A stretch of DNA of 64,000 nt from Saliphagus infecundisoli (GTDB taxonomy: Archaea > Halobacteriota > Halobacteria > Halobacteriales > Natrialbaceae), in NCBI RefSeq assembly GCF_020177375.1, contig NZ_JAIWHV010000001.1, positions 248,001 to 312,000 on the forward strand, written 5' to 3'. Numbering within the stretch: the stretch's first letter is position 1; every line of letters begins with the position of its first letter. Shown here one piece after another: positions 33,899 to 44,201 of this stretch. Below the pieces are notes generated by a model that ran no database searches, had not been told where the DNA came from, and saw nothing but the letters and a program-made list of their open reading frames with translations. The position numbers were made by a program, and so were the translations under genes.

Positions 33899-34876
33899 AT
33901 GACTCGCTCTACCGCCCCCGGGAAGGTCTATCTCTTCGGGGAACACGCCGTCGTCTACGGCGAACCCGCAGTCCCCTGTGCGATCGAACGTCGGGCCACT
34001 GTCTCCGTCGAGCGCCGCTCGGACGACCGCCTCCGGGTCGAAGCCGCGGACCTCACGATCGACGGCTTCGCCGTCGAGTACGGCGCGGGCGGGACCGACG
34101 GCCCCGAGATCGACGTCTCCGATGGCCTGGTGTCGGCCGCGACCGCCTACGTCGACGAGGCGATCGCCCAGGCTCGAGACGCCGCCGGCGAGGACGCGGG
34201 CTTCGACGTCCTCATCGAGAGCGAGATCCCCCTCGGTGGCGGCCTCGGCTCCTCTGCGGCGGTCGTCGTCGCGACGATCGACGCCGCGACCCGCGAGCTC
34301 GGCCACGAACTCGACAGGGCGGAACTCGCCGAGCGTGCCTTCCGGACCGAGTACGAAGTCCAGGATGGCCAGGCCTCCCGCGCCGACACCTTCTGTGTCA
34401 CTTCGGGGGGTGCGGTCCGCGTCGAGGGCGACGACTGCCGGCGGATCGAGGCCCCCGACCTCCCGCTGGTCGTCGGCTTCGACGGCGGTGCCGGCGAGAC
34501 CGGCGAACTCGTCGCCGGCGTCGGGGCGCTGCGCGAGGAGTACGGCTTCGCTTCCGACACCGTGGGCGCGATCGGCGACCTCGTCCGGGAGGGCGAGGCC
34601 GCCCTCGCCGACGGGAACATCGAGGAGGTCGGCAGGCTGATGGACTTCAATCACGGCCTGCTATCGGCGCTGGGCGTTTCCGCGCGCTCGCTCGACTCGA
34701 TGGTGTGGGCCGCCCGGGAGGCCGGCGCCCTCGGCGCGAAGCTCACGGGCGCGGGCGGGGGCGGCTCGATCGTCGCGCTCGATCACATGGAGGAAGTCGA
34801 GACCGCCCTCGAGCTCACTCCCGCCTGCGAGGAGGTATTCCGGGCGGAACTCGCCGAGGAGGGGGTCCGGCGATGA
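33899..34876 (+). CDS. mvk: mevalonate kinase
   Basis: The 325-residue GHMP kinase phosphorylates mevalonate for archaeal lipid synthesis. The N-terminal 'APGKVYLFGEHAVVYG' is motif 1, the ATP loop 'PLGGGLGSSAA' (111-121) motif 2, and C-terminal 'GAKLTGAGGGGSIVAL' motif 3. The length and motifs are fully standard. The stop overlaps the ipk start (ATGA), so these two steps of the archaeal mevalonate route are coupled. The promoter is a leaderless-type box 27 bp upstream. Confidence 0.97.
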   Translation: MTRSTAPGKVYLFGEHAVVYGEPAVPCAIERRATVSVERRSDDRLRVEAADLTIDGFAVEYGAGGTDGPEIDVSDGLVSAATAYVDEAIAQARDAAGEDAGFDVLIESEIPLGGGLGSSAAVVVATIDAATRELGHELDRAELAERAFRTEYEVQDGQASRADTFCVTSGGAVRVEGDDCRRIEAPDLPLVVGFDGGAGETGELVAGVGALREEYGFASDTVGAIGDLVREGEAALADGNIEEVGRLMDFNHGLLSALGVSARSLDSMVWAAREAGALGAKLTGAGGGGSIVALDHMEEVETALELTPACEEVFRAELAEEGVRR

Positions 34877-35622
34877 CGACCGTGCTCAAACTCGGCGGGA
34901 GCGTCATTACGGACAAAGATCGGGCGGAGACGGTAGACGGCGAGAGCCTGGAGCGGGCCGCGGCGGCGATTGCCGATGCGGTCTCGGACTCCACAGAAAC
35001 CGACGGGGGACTCGTCGTCGTCCACGGCGGCGGCAGCTTCGGCCACCCCGCCGCCGACGCTCATGGAGTGACGACGACGGCCGGGACCGACGACGCCGGG
35101 GCCGTCACCGAGATCCACGCCGCGATGACGGCGCTGAACGGCTTCGTCCGGCGGGCCCTCCTCGAACGCGGCGTCGAGGCCCTCCCGGTCTACCCGCTCT
35201 CGCTCGCGGCACGAAATCGGGAGGGCGACCTCGCGCTCCCCACGGAGAGCGTCGAGACGATGCTCGAAGAGGGGTTCGTCCCCGTCGTCCAGGGCGACAT
35301 GGTTACCCACGCCGGCCGGGGCGCGACGGTCGTCAGCGGCGACGAACTCGTCGCCGAACTCGCACGCGGGCTCGACGCCGACCGCGTCGGGCTCTGCTCG
35401 ACGGTTCCCGGCGTCCTCGACGACGAGAGGGTCGTCGATCGGATCGACTCCCTCGCGGACGTCGAGTCGGTGCTCGGAGGAAGCGAGTCGACGGACGTCA
35501 CCGGCGGAATGCGGGGGAAAGTCGAGACCCTGCTCGGCCTCGAGACGCCTGCGTCGATCTTCGGGCTCGAGGGACTCGAGGGGTTCCTCGCGGGCGAGGA
35601 CGTCGGGACGACCGTCGGCTGA
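34873..35622 (+). CDS. ipk: isopentenyl phosphate kinase
   Basis: The 249-residue amino-acid-kinase-fold enzyme phosphorylates isopentenyl phosphate to IPP, the last step of the archaeal mevalonate pathway. It begins 'MTTVLKLGGSVITDK'. 'HGGGSFGHP' at 51-59 includes the IPK-specific histidine (H58) that recognises the substrate phosphate. 'VVSGDELVAELA' and 'DVTGGMRGKVE' follow. The start was fixed at ATG 34873 by coupling with mvk; longer frame extensions overlap mvk and are shadows. Confidence 0.96.
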   Translation: MTTVLKLGGSVITDKDRAETVDGESLERAAAAIADAVSDSTETDGGLVVVHGGGSFGHPAADAHGVTTTAGTDDAGAVTEIHAAMTALNGFVRRALLERGVEALPVYPLSLAARNREGDLALPTESVETMLEEGFVPVVQGDMVTHAGRGATVVSGDELVAELARGLDADRVGLCSTVPGVLDDERVVDRIDSLADVESVLGGSESTDVTGGMRGKVETLLGLETPASIFGLEGLEGFLAGEDVGTTVG

Positions 35623-35684
35623 GCGGGTAGGTCGCTGACGACGCGGATCGCTGAGACGGATTCCGTCGGCCGGCGAACCCACTG

Positions 35685-35694
35685 TGTTTTTAAC
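35685..35694 (+). promoter_or_regulatory. TATA-like box upstream of rnj
   Basis: GTTTTTAAC at about 35685-35694 lies some 150 bp before the rnj ATG, giving a potential leader of around 120 nt containing a GTGCGCTCGGTCGCGAGCGCAT-type hairpin near 35734. It may drive rnj-idsA independently of mvk-ipk. Confidence 0.42.
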
Positions 35695-35840
35695 CGCGGG
35701 GAGCATAGCGCCGATCATCGAGACCCGCGGGCAAGTGCGCTCGGTCGCGAGCGCATAGCGGGACCGAATGGCCGTCCCGGTGACGGGCCGGCCAGGAGAC
35801 CGGGAGTCCGCGGACCGTTTCGGTGAGTGTGTTTACACCA

Positions 35841-37190
35841 ATGGAAATCGAAATCGCAACGATAGGCGGATACGAGGAAGTCGGGCGGCAGATGACTGCC
35901 GTCCGCGCCGGTAACGACATCGTCATCTTCGACATGGGGCTGAACCTCTCGCAGGTTCTGATCCACGACAACGTCGAGACCGAGCGGATGCACAGTCTGG
36001 ATCTGATCGACATGGGCGCGATCCCCGACGATCGGATCATGAGCGACCTGGAGGGCGACGTGAAGGCCATCGTACCGACCCACGGCCACTTAGACCACAT
36101 CGGTGCCATCTCAAAGCTCGCCCACCGGTACGACGCGCCGGTCGTCGCGACCCCCTTCACGATCGAACTGGTCAAACAGCAGATCGAGGGCGAACAGAAG
36201 TTCGGCGTCGAGAACGACCTCGTGAAGATGTCCGGCGGCGAGTCGATGACCATCGGCGACCACGGCGTCGAACTCGAGTTCGTCCACGTCACCCACTCGA
36301 TCATCGACGCGATCAATCCCGTGCTCCACACGCCCGAGGGCGCGATCGTCTACGGCCTCGACAAGCGCATGGACCACTCGCCGGTGATCCAGGACCCGAT
36401 CGACATGAAGCGCTTCCGTGAGATCGGCCGCGAGGACAACGGCGTGCTGTGTTACATCGAGGACTGTACCAACGCGAACAAGAAAGGGCGGACGCCCAGC
36501 GAGAACGTCGCCCGCGAACACCTCCGTGACGTCCTCTACAGCATGGAGGACTACGACGGTGGGATCGTCGCGACGACGTTCTCAAGCCACATCTCGCGGG
36601 TGACCTCGCTGGTCGAGTTCGCGAAGGACATCGGCCGCCAGCCCGTCCTGCTCGGCCGGTCGATGGAGAAGTATTCCGGGACCGCAGAACGGCTGGACTT
36701 CGTCGACTTCCCCTCGGATCTGGGGATGTTCGGCCACCGCAAGTCCGTCGACCGCACGTTCAAACGGATCATGAACGAGGGCAAGGAGAACTTCCTCCCC
36801 GTCGTCACCGGCCACCAGGGCGAACCCCGCGCGATGCTCACCCGGATGGCCAGAGGCGAGACCCCCTACGAACTGGACGACGGCGACAAGGTCGTCTTCT
36901 CGGCTCGCGTGATCCCCGAGCCGACCAACGAGGGCCAGCGCTATCAGGCCGAGCGCCTCCTCGGGATGCAGGGCGCGCGCGTCTACGACGAGATCCACGT
37001 CTCCGGCCACCTCTGTCAGGAGGGCCACTACGAGATGCTAGACGCCCTCCAGCCCCGGCACATCATCCCCGCCCACCAGGACCTGAAGGGTTTCTCGGGG
37101 TACGTCGATCTGGCCTCGAATCAGGGCTACCAGATGGGTCGGGACATCCACGTCACCCGCAACGGGAACCTGATCTCGATCGTCGACTGA
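35841..37190 (+). CDS. rnj: archaeal ribonuclease J (beta-CASP exonuclease)
   Basis: This 449-residue protein degrades RNA 5' to 3'. It has the metallo-beta-lactamase motif HGHLDH at 81-86 and begins '[21 protein letters not shown]'. The C-terminal '[29 protein letters not shown]' supplies the remaining metal ligands of the euryarchaeal RNase J family. ATG 35841 matches other haloarchaeal starts; GTG 35823 would add six residues. It lies between ipk and idsA, one base before idsA, in an otherwise isoprenoid gene set. Confidence 0.96.
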   Translation: MEIEIATIGGYEEVGRQMTAVRAGNDIVIFDMGLNLSQVLIHDNVETERMHSLDLIDMGAIPDDRIMSDLEGDVKAIVPTHGHLDHIGAISKLAHRYDAPVVATPFTIELVKQQIEGEQKFGVENDLVKMSGGESMTIGDHGVELEFVHVTHSIIDAINPVLHTPEGAIVYGLDKRMDHSPVIQDPIDMKRFREIGREDNGVLCYIEDCTNANKKGRTPSENVAREHLRDVLYSMEDYDGGIVATTFSSHISRVTSLVEFAKDIGRQPVLLGRSMEKYSGTAERLDFVDFPSDLGMFGHRKSVDRTFKRIMNEGKENFLPVVTGHQGEPRAMLTRMARGETPYELDDGDKVVFSARVIPEPTNEGQRYQAERLLGMQGARVYDEIHVSGHLCQEGHYEMLDALQPRHIIPAHQDLKGFSGYVDLASNQGYQMGRDIHVTRNGNLISIVD

Positions 37191-37191
37191 T

Positions 37192-38241
37192 ATGACCTCC
37201 CCAGAGGCGCGCGAACGGGCGGTGCTCGAGGCGGTCGGCGAGCGCCGCGAACGGGTCAACCGGGCGATCCCCGAGGAGCTCCCGATCGTCCGCCCCGAGC
37301 GGCTCTATGAAGCCTCGCGATACCTGCTCGACGCCGGCGGGAAGCGCCTCCGTCCGACCGTCCTCCTGACGACGGGCGAGGCCCTCGCGGACGTCTCGCC
37401 GCTCTCGACGCCCTACCGCCGGTTTCCCGGCCTCGACGGGAGGACGATCGATCTGATGGCCGCCGCCGTCAGCGTCGAGGTCATCCAGTCGTTCACCCTG
37501 ATCCACGACGACATCATGGACGACGACGACCTCCGGCGGGGCGTCCCCGCGGTCCACCGCGAGTACGACGTCGAGACCGCGATCCTCGCGGGCGACACCC
37601 TCTACTCGAAGGCCTTCGAGATCATGCTCGAGACCGGCGCGCCACCCGATCGGGCCGTCGAGGCCCTGGAGGTACTCGCGACGACCTGTACCCGGATCTG
37701 CGAGGGCCAGTCGCTGGACGTCAGCTTCGAGGCCCGCGGCGAGGTCACGACCGAGGAGTACCTCGAGATGATCGAACAGAAGACCGCCGTCCTCTACGCG
37801 GCCTCGGCCTCCCTCCCTGCGATCCTGATGGGTGCCGACGACGAGACGATCGAGGCGCTGTCGGGCTACGGCCTCGACGTCGGCCGTGCGTTCCAGATCC
37901 AGGACGACGTCCTCGATCTGACCGTGCCGAGCGAGAAACTCGGCAAACAGCGCGGCAGCGATCTGGTCGAGGAAAAACAGACCCTGATCACCGTCCACGC
38001 CCGCCAGCACGGCGTCGACATCGAGGGCCTGGTCGACACCGAGGACGTCGACCGCGTTACCGAAGGCGAGATCGACGACGCCGTCGCCGAACTCGAGTCG
38101 GCGGGATCGATCGAGTACGCAAACGGGATGGCCCGGACGCTCGCCGACCGAGGGAAGGATCGGCTGGAAGTCCTCCCCGACAACGAGGCCCGCGGGCTCT
38201 TGGAGGACCTCGCGGACTACCTGATCGAGCGCGGCTACTGA
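37192..38241 (+). CDS. idsA: geranylgeranyl/farnesyl diphosphate synthase
   Basis: The 349-residue trans-prenyltransferase extends allylic diphosphates with IPP to make C20 (possibly C25) chains for archaeal lipids. The first aspartate-rich motif is DDIMD (106-110) and the second 'FQIQDDVLD' lies near residue 233. 'DAGGKRLRP' at 47-55 binds IPP. An unusual run of aspartates extends the first motif (DDIMDDDD). Chain length cannot be settled from sequence alone. It starts one base after rnj, so translation is probably coupled. Confidence 0.95.
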   Translation: MTSPEARERAVLEAVGERRERVNRAIPEELPIVRPERLYEASRYLLDAGGKRLRPTVLLTTGEALADVSPLSTPYRRFPGLDGRTIDLMAAAVSVEVIQSFTLIHDDIMDDDDLRRGVPAVHREYDVETAILAGDTLYSKAFEIMLETGAPPDRAVEALEVLATTCTRICEGQSLDVSFEARGEVTTEEYLEMIEQKTAVLYAASASLPAILMGADDETIEALSGYGLDVGRAFQIQDDVLDLTVPSEKLGKQRGSDLVEEKQTLITVHARQHGVDIEGLVDTEDVDRVTEGEIDDAVAELESAGSIEYANGMARTLADRGKDRLEVLPDNEARGLLEDLADYLIERGY

Positions 38242-38432
38242 GCCGCTCGCCCGATCCTCGTTCTCGAGGCGGGGGAACCGCTCCGGAGACCGACGTGCCA
38301 CGGTACCGACGACCGTCCGAGCCGAGGAACCCGTAGCCTTCAGTTTCGCGGTTGGCTCGTGCCGATCGCGGGCCGTCGGCCGACGATGCCGGAGGACGGA
38401 GTTCTATACGGTCCGGCGCCCAGGGGCTCCTC

Positions 38433-39425
38433 ATGACCGATACCGACAGCGTCACCGTCCACGACGGGATCACGTACGCCGATCGCGACGGCGACGAACT
38501 GAAACTCGACCTCTACGTCCCCCCGGTCGAGTACCCGCCGCTGGTCGTCTACGTCCACGGCGGGGGCTGGGTCGCCGAAACGCGCGAGAACGTCCCCGAG
38601 CCCGAACGGTACGCCGCCGAGTGGGGCGTTGCCATCGCGAGCGTGAGCTATCGCCTCCAAGAGGTCCCCGACGGGAGCGAGCTTTCGAGGATGTTCGACC
38701 CCTCGAACCCGACTCCTCGAGGGACGTTCCCGGATCACTTCGTCGACGTGAAAGCCGGGATCCGGTGGCTGCGGGCCCACGCCGACGACTACGGCTACGA
38801 CGCCGAGCGGGTCGCCGCGTGGGGGGCGTCGGCGGGCGGCCACCTTGCTTCCCTCGCGGGCGTCGTCGACGACGTTCTCGACCTCGGCGACGCCTATGCC
38901 GACGACGTAACGAGGACGGTCGCACCCGGAGAGTCGGGTGCGATCCAGGCGGTCGTGAGCTGGTACGGCGTCTCCGACGTCGGGCTGGCAGCCGAGGGCG
39001 GCGACGGCCTGATGGCGCTGCTCATGGGCGGGTCCCGCGCCGAGTACCCCGAGCGGTACGAGGGGGCCAGCCCGGTGGCCCACGTCACGGCCGACAGTCC
39101 GCCGATCCTGCTCATGCATGGCCGCGAGGACGAGGTCGTCGGCGTCGAACAGAGCCGACGCTTCTTCGACGCGCTCGCCGAGGCCGGGGTCGACGCCGTC
39201 AGCTACGAGCTACACGGCCTGAACCACGTCTGGGCCGACGACGTCGAGTCGATCGACTCCGAACGGACGGCGATGGCCCTCCTGACCGGAGAACCGACGC
39301 CCGCCCAGTCGGTCCACGAGACGACCCACGCGACCGAGGGCGGGACGCTCCGCCCGCTCATACCGGAGCTTCCGCCGGCCGGTCCCGACGCGATCCGGCA
39401 GTTCCTTGAGGAGACCATCGGGTGA
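38433..39425 (+). CDS. alpha/beta hydrolase, BD-FAE/HSL-like esterase
   Basis: The 330-residue hydrolase has the oxyanion motif HGGGW near residue 46, the nucleophile elbow 'WGASAGGH' near 136, the catalytic Asp in 'HGREDEVVG' and His in 'LHGLNHVW'. This set is typical of the BD-FAE/carboxylesterase families acting on acetylated sugars or short esters. There is no signal peptide, so it is cytosolic. It is convergent with the GH95 gene, 45 bp apart; together they could deacetylate and hydrolyse a fucosylated oligosaccharide (inference). Confidence 0.88.
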   Translation: MTDTDSVTVHDGITYADRDGDELKLDLYVPPVEYPPLVVYVHGGGWVAETRENVPEPERYAAEWGVAIASVSYRLQEVPDGSELSRMFDPSNPTPRGTFPDHFVDVKAGIRWLRAHADDYGYDAERVAAWGASAGGHLASLAGVVDDVLDLGDAYADDVTRTVAPGESGAIQAVVSWYGVSDVGLAAEGGDGLMALLMGGSRAEYPERYEGASPVAHVTADSPPILLMHGREDEVVGVEQSRRFFDALAEAGVDAVSYELHGLNHVWADDVESIDSERTAMALLTGEPTPAQSVHETTHATEGGTLRPLIPELPPAGPDAIRQFLEETIG

Positions 39426-39470
39426 GGCCACGATCGGGCGTCGGGGACCCCGGCGGTGACGATGGCGAGA

Positions 39471-41807
39471 TTACGACTGCGGCCGGAGCTCGAGGCGCTG
39501 GCCGGGGACCGTCCCGAAGGCGAGCACGTTCGGCTCCGGCCGCTCGACGGGAACGGGGTCGCCGTCGGCCACCACTTCGTACGTGTGATCGTCGGAGGTC
39601 CGAACGCGACACCGATTGCCCGCCGCAGAGCGGATGGTCGCCCGGTCGAGAGTGCCCCCGGTCCACGCCAGATCGACCTCGAACCCCCCGCGGGCGCACA
39701 GCCCCTCGACCGAGCCCGCAGACCAGGCGTCGGGGAGCGCGGGCAGGAGCCGGAGCTCGCCGGCGTGGCTCCCGAGGAGCATCTCCGTGATGCCGGCCGT
39801 GCCGCCGAAGTTGCCGTCGATCTGAAAGGGCGGATGGAGGTCGAAGAGGTTCGACGCCGTCGAGCTGACCAGCAGTTCGCGGAGGTGGGCGTAGGCCTCC
39901 TCGCCGTCCTCAAGCCGGGCGAACTGGTTGATCAGCCAGGCACGGCTCCAGCCGGTGTGGCCGCCGCCGTTTTCGAGGCGGCGCTCGAGGCTCGTTTCGA
40001 CTGCTTCGGCCAGCTCCGGGGTTCCCCGGGGCGTGATCCGCTCACCCGGGTGGGACGCGTAGAGGTGGGAGATGTGGCGGTGGCCGGGCTCGGCCTCCTC
40101 GTGGTCGTCCCGCCACTCTTTGAGCTGGCCGTCGTCCCCGACTTCCATCGGCGGGAGCCGGTCGGCCGCGACGCGGAGTTCCTCGGCGAGTTCTTCGTCG
40201 CGAGAGAGGACATCCGCGGCCGCCGCACAGTCAGTGAATAAATCGGCGAGCAACTGGACGTCCATCGTCGGCGCGACCGCCATGGTTACCTCGTCGCCGT
40301 CGGGACCGACGTAGGCGTTCTCCGGGGAAAGTGAGGGAGTCGTCACAAGGGAGCCGTCTTCGTCCTCGGCGAGGAAGTCGAGGAAGAACTCGGCGGCCTC
40401 GCGCATCGTCGGATAGCCCCTGCGGAGAAACGCCTCGTCGCGGGTGAATCGATAGTGTTCCCAGAGGTGCCGGCAGAGCCACGCCCCGCCCGTCGGCCAC
40501 AGCCCCCAGCGGGCGCCGTCTACGGGAGTCGTGTGGCCCCACGGGTCCGTGTTGTGGTGGGCGACCCAGCCCCGGCAGTCGTAGTGTTCGCGGGCGGTCC
40601 GGCGGCCGTCCTCGCGCAGACCATAGACGAGATCGTGGAGCGGTTCGGCACACTCCGCGAGGTTACAGACCTCCGCCGGCCAGTAGTTCATCTCGAGATT
40701 GACGTTGATCGTATACCCCGAGTTCCACGGCGGCTCGAACTCCCAGTTCCAGATCCCCTGGAGGGTCGCGGGGAGGCCGTCCGGCTGGGAACTTCCCATC
40801 AGCAGGTACCGGCCGTACTGGAAGTAGAGCGCCTCGAGGTGGGGGTCCTCCCGCTCGCCGTAGGCGACAAGGCGGTCATCGGTCGGTTCCGCAATCGGGT
40901 CGCCGAGGTCGAGGGAAACGCGCTCGAATTGCTCGCGGTGGGCGGCGACGTGATCGGTTCGAACCTCCGAATACGACCGATCGGCCATCTTCTCCAATGT
41001 CGCCTCGCAGGCCGCAGTCGGGTTCTCCCCCTCGAAACTCGTCGCAGCATCGAGTCGGATCTCGACGGCCTCCGCGTCCGCAACGTTCAGACGGTCCCCG
41101 TCGGCCTCGACCGTGGCGACCTCGCCCTCCGCCGACACACGGGCGCGGCTCTCGAACCGAACTCCCCATCCCGAGACGCCCTGATCCTCGAGTTCACTCT
41201 CCGTGCGGGGGAGGTTGACGACCTGCCCGCGAAGGAGGAGTTCGTCGTCCACGGCGGTGGCCCGGGCTTCGCGTTCGCGCTCTAGTCCGACGGTTCCCGA
41301 GAGGGTGTCCGGGCCGTCGGTCTCGACGCGGGCGACGAGACAGTCGTCGGGCCGGGAGACAAACGCCTCCCGCGTGACGGTCGTCTCGCCGACGGCGTAG
41401 CGTGCCGTCGCGATGCCGGTCTCGAGGTCGAGTTCGCGACGGTAGTTCTCGACGTCTTCGTGACCCAGGGCGATCTCGAGCGTTCCGAAGCGCTGGTAGG
41501 GCCGCAACCGACGTTCGACGCCAAGCATGCAGTCGTCGGCGAGTGCCTGGGCCTCGGCGGGCCGTCCGTCGGCGAGCAGCGACCGGACCTCTGGGAGCGC
41601 CTCGAGGGCCTCGGGGTTCTGGAGCCCCGAGGCGTCGCCAGCCCACAGCGACTCCTCGTTGAGGACGATCCGTTCGGCCTCGGGGTCGCCGGTCGTCAGC
41701 ACGCCGAGGCGACCGTTGCCCAGGGGGAGCGACTCGAGAGGTCCCGACGCGGGCTCGCGATACCACAGCGTCGATTCGACGCCCGACGGCGGGAGGCGGT
41801 CTGGCAT
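39471..41807 (-). CDS. glycoside hydrolase family 95 protein (alpha-L-fucosidase type)
   Basis: The 778-residue protein matches GH95 throughout. The N-terminal beta domain contains '[11 protein letters not shown]' and 'LNEESLWAG', and the (alpha/alpha)6 barrel contains '[20 protein letters not shown]', 'HHNTDPWG' with the asparagines that position water, and 'SPENAYVG' with the general-acid glutamate. The C-terminal '[22 protein letters not shown]' completes it. GH95 removes alpha-1,2-fucose or related galactose. No signal peptide is present, so the substrate must be imported. ATG 41807 follows a GGAGAT ribosome site. Confidence 0.93.
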   Translation of the reverse strand: MPDRLPPSGVESTLWYREPASGPLESLPLGNGRLGVLTTGDPEAERIVLNEESLWAGDASGLQNPEALEALPEVRSLLADGRPAEAQALADDCMLGVERRLRPYQRFGTLEIALGHEDVENYRRELDLETGIATARYAVGETTVTREAFVSRPDDCLVARVETDGPDTLSGTVGLEREREARATAVDDELLLRGQVVNLPRTESELEDQGVSGWGVRFESRARVSAEGEVATVEADGDRLNVADAEAVEIRLDAATSFEGENPTAACEATLEKMADRSYSEVRTDHVAAHREQFERVSLDLGDPIAEPTDDRLVAYGEREDPHLEALYFQYGRYLLMGSSQPDGLPATLQGIWNWEFEPPWNSGYTINVNLEMNYWPAEVCNLAECAEPLHDLVYGLREDGRRTAREHYDCRGWVAHHNTDPWGHTTPVDGARWGLWPTGGAWLCRHLWEHYRFTRDEAFLRRGYPTMREAAEFFLDFLAEDEDGSLVTTPSLSPENAYVGPDGDEVTMAVAPTMDVQLLADLFTDCAAAADVLSRDEELAEELRVAADRLPPMEVGDDGQLKEWRDDHEEAEPGHRHISHLYASHPGERITPRGTPELAEAVETSLERRLENGGGHTGWSRAWLINQFARLEDGEEAYAHLRELLVSSTASNLFDLHPPFQIDGNFGGTAGITEMLLGSHAGELRLLPALPDAWSAGSVEGLCARGGFEVDLAWTGGTLDRATIRSAAGNRCRVRTSDDHTYEVVADGDPVPVERPEPNVLAFGTVPGQRLELRPQS

Positions 41808-42193
41808 ATCTCCAGAGACCGAGGGGATCGCCAAAAGCGGTCGGGTCGCCGGTCGACCCCGTTACTCCCGATTCCCGTGTCGGGGATGGACGTCCTCGAC
41901 CCGGCCGCGGCCAGCGCAGCGAGGAGGACGGCGAAGACGACGCCGGTCATCCCGGGGGAACCCCCGAGTAGAGTAGGCGACGGCCGTCCCTCACCAGGAC
42001 CTGCACCCCGTTGAACGCCGCCCTCGGGTCCGCGCCGAACATGCGCGAACGTGTCGCTATCGCCACGGATGGCTTCCGTCGGAGCGGGATTCGGCTCGCG
42101 TTTCGAGGCGGCCGGACGTGGGGACGGAGAGCCGCGACGACGGACGAGCCGACACCGCGGAGGTTTTGGTCCGGCCCCGAATAGCCTCCGCCA
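41808..42193. other. 386-bp gene-free stretch between the GH95 gene and gltX
   Basis: Short leftward frames exist here, including one with a hydrophobic start (MTGVVFAVLLAALAAAG, from 41950), but they run into the GH95 gene in another frame or stop within 35 codons. I do not support a gene. No repeat or clear terminator was found; the gltX promoter must lie at the right end. Confidence 0.5.
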
Positions 42194-43921
42194 ATGGACG
42201 ACGAGTTACGCGACCGGATCGAGCGCGAGGCCGAGACCCACGCGCTCGTGAACGCGGTCAAACACGGGGGCGACGCCGACGTCGGTGCGATCATGGGGCC
42301 GCTGATGGGCGCCAACCCCGACTTCCGCGAGCACGGGGATCAGGTGCCCGGCGTGGCGGGCCGCGTCGTCGCCCGGGTCAACGACCTGACGGTCGAGGAG
42401 AAACGCGCTCGGCTCGAGGAGCTCGCCCCCGAGGAGCTCGCCGAACTCGACGCCGAGGACGAGGGCGAAGAGCATCCCCTGCCCGACCTCCCCGGCGTCG
42501 AGGAGGGCGAGGAGATCCGGATGCGCCTCGCGCCGAACCCGAACGGCCCCTGGCACCTCGGCAGCGCCCGGATGCCCGCCGTCATCGGGACATACAAGGA
42601 CCGGTACGACGGCTGGATGCTCTGTCGGTTCGACGACACAGACCCCGAGACGAAACGGCCCGACATGGATGCCTACGGCGAGATCATAGAAGCGATCGAG
42701 TACCTCGGATTCGAACCCGACGAAGTCGTCAAAGCGTCCGACCGGGTCGACACCTACTACGACCACGCCAGGGAGCTGATCGACCTCGGGGGCGCCTACA
42801 CCTGTTCGTGTGGCGGCGAGGAGTTCTCCGAGTTGAAAAACGCCGGCGAGGCCTGTCCCCACCGCGAGAAGGGTGTCGAGACCGTCCGCGAGGAGTTCGA
42901 GGCGATGGTCGACGGCGAGTACGGGTCGGGCGAGATGGTTCTCAGAGTGCGAACCGACATCGAACACAAGAACCCCGCGCTCAGAGACTGGGTCGCGTTT
43001 CGGATGGTCGACACCCCCCACCCACGCGAGGAAGCCGCCCAGTACCGGTGCTGGCCGATGCTCGACTTCCAGTCGGGAGTCGACGACCACCTCTTCGGGA
43101 TCACCCACGTCATCCGTGGGATCGACCTCCAGGACTCCGCCAAGCGCCAGGCGTTCGTCTACGACTATTTCGGCTGGGAGTACCCCGAAGTGGTCCACTG
43201 GGGCCACGTCCAGATCGACGCCTACGACGTCAAGATGTCCACCTCGCGGATCAAGGAACTCGTCGAGAACGGGGAACTTGAAGGCTGGGACGACCCGCGC
43301 GCGCCGACCGTCGCGAGCCTCCGCCGGCGGGGGATTCGTGGAGAAGCGATCGTCGATGCCATGATCGAGCTCGGGACCTCGACCTCGAACGTCGATCTGG
43401 CGATGAGTTCGATCTACGCCGCCAACCGCGACCTGATCGACGAGGAGACCGACCGGCGCTTCCTGGTCCGAGAGGGCAATCAGATCCCCCTCGGCGGGAG
43501 CCCGCCGGACGAGGCGAACCCGCCGTTGCACCCCAACCACGAAGAGCGGGGCGTCCGCGAGATTCCCGCCGTCGACAGCGTTCTGCTGGAACCCGACGAC
43601 GTTCCCGGCCGCGAGGAACGGATCTGGCTCAAGGGCCTGGGCTGTTTCCAGTTCACCCGGGACGTCCTCCAATACACTGGCGAGGATATCGATGTGGTTC
43701 GGGAGGGCGAGGTCGACGTCGTCCACTGGGTCCCCGCGAGCGAGAGCGTTCCCCTCCGCCTCCGGACGATGACCGGCGACGTCCGCGGGCGGGCCGAACC
43801 CGGAATCACGGAGTACGAAGCCGACGACGTCGTCCAGTTCGAGCGGATCGGCTTCGCGCGGTTCGACAGCGTCGCCGACGACGGCGAGAAGGAGTCGGTA
43901 GCCTACTTCGCGCACCCGTAG
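42194..43921 (+). CDS. gltX: glutamyl-tRNA synthetase (archaeal type)
   Basis: The 575-residue class I synthetase charges tRNA-Glu (and probably tRNA-Gln, since archaea use the GatDE transamidation route). It has an N-terminal archaeal extension (~105 residues) and the HIGH-type motif in 'APNPNGPWHLGSAR'. 'RFDDTDPETKRPD' and the KMSKS-type loop 'DVKMSTSR' follow. The C-terminal half is the beta-barrel anticodon domain of the GlnRS/archaeal GluRS class. In other haloarchaea it usually follows idsA directly; here two carbohydrate-related genes intervene. Confidence 0.97.
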   Translation: MDDELRDRIEREAETHALVNAVKHGGDADVGAIMGPLMGANPDFREHGDQVPGVAGRVVARVNDLTVEEKRARLEELAPEELAELDAEDEGEEHPLPDLPGVEEGEEIRMRLAPNPNGPWHLGSARMPAVIGTYKDRYDGWMLCRFDDTDPETKRPDMDAYGEIIEAIEYLGFEPDEVVKASDRVDTYYDHARELIDLGGAYTCSCGGEEFSELKNAGEACPHREKGVETVREEFEAMVDGEYGSGEMVLRVRTDIEHKNPALRDWVAFRMVDTPHPREEAAQYRCWPMLDFQSGVDDHLFGITHVIRGIDLQDSAKRQAFVYDYFGWEYPEVVHWGHVQIDAYDVKMSTSRIKELVENGELEGWDDPRAPTVASLRRRGIRGEAIVDAMIELGTSTSNVDLAMSSIYAANRDLIDEETDRRFLVREGNQIPLGGSPPDEANPPLHPNHEERGVREIPAVDSVLLEPDDVPGREERIWLKGLGCFQFTRDVLQYTGEDIDVVREGEVDVVHWVPASESVPLRLRTMTGDVRGRAEPGITEYEADDVVQFERIGFARFDSVADDGEKESVAYFAHP

Positions 43922-43935
43922 CCGGCCCACTCCGA

Positions 43936-44121
43936 TTATTCGCCGTCCTCACCGTTTTCCAGCAGCGACGAGCCGTCACCTACGGGATCGGCGACGACGC
44001 CGTCCTCCCGGCCGAGCACCCGTCCGTGGGCCGCACAGACCAGTCGGTTGTCGGCCCACGGAAGGTGGAGTTCGACGGCCGCGGGCCGCCCGCAGCCCTC
44101 CTCGGCACACTTCCGGTCCAT
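43936..44121 (-). CDS. small zinc-binding protein (61 aa)
   Basis: The 61-residue product has potential zinc ligands C5, C10, C29 and H32 in the arrangement Cx4C...CxxH, followed by an acidic tail. 'RPAAVELHLPWADNRLVCAAHGRV' resembles small haloarchaeal zinc proteins of unknown function. ATG 44121 excludes an upstream extension that is not protein-like. It is convergent with gltX, 14 bp apart. Confidence 0.72.
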   Translation of the reverse strand: MDRKCAEEGCGRPAAVELHLPWADNRLVCAAHGRVLGREDGVVADPVGDGSSLLENGEDGE

Positions 44122-44201
44122 ACTCCTCGGAGGGGAGCGGAGGGATTCAGTGTTTCTGGAACTGGGCCGGGATTTATTCCTATCCGACACTATCGGTTCG
44201 C

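Noticed and set aside
41696-41950. Leftward 84-codon frame with a hydrophobic N-terminus before gltX
   Set aside because: Most of it overlaps the GH95 coding sequence in another frame and becomes arginine-rich; only the first ~30 residues look protein-like.
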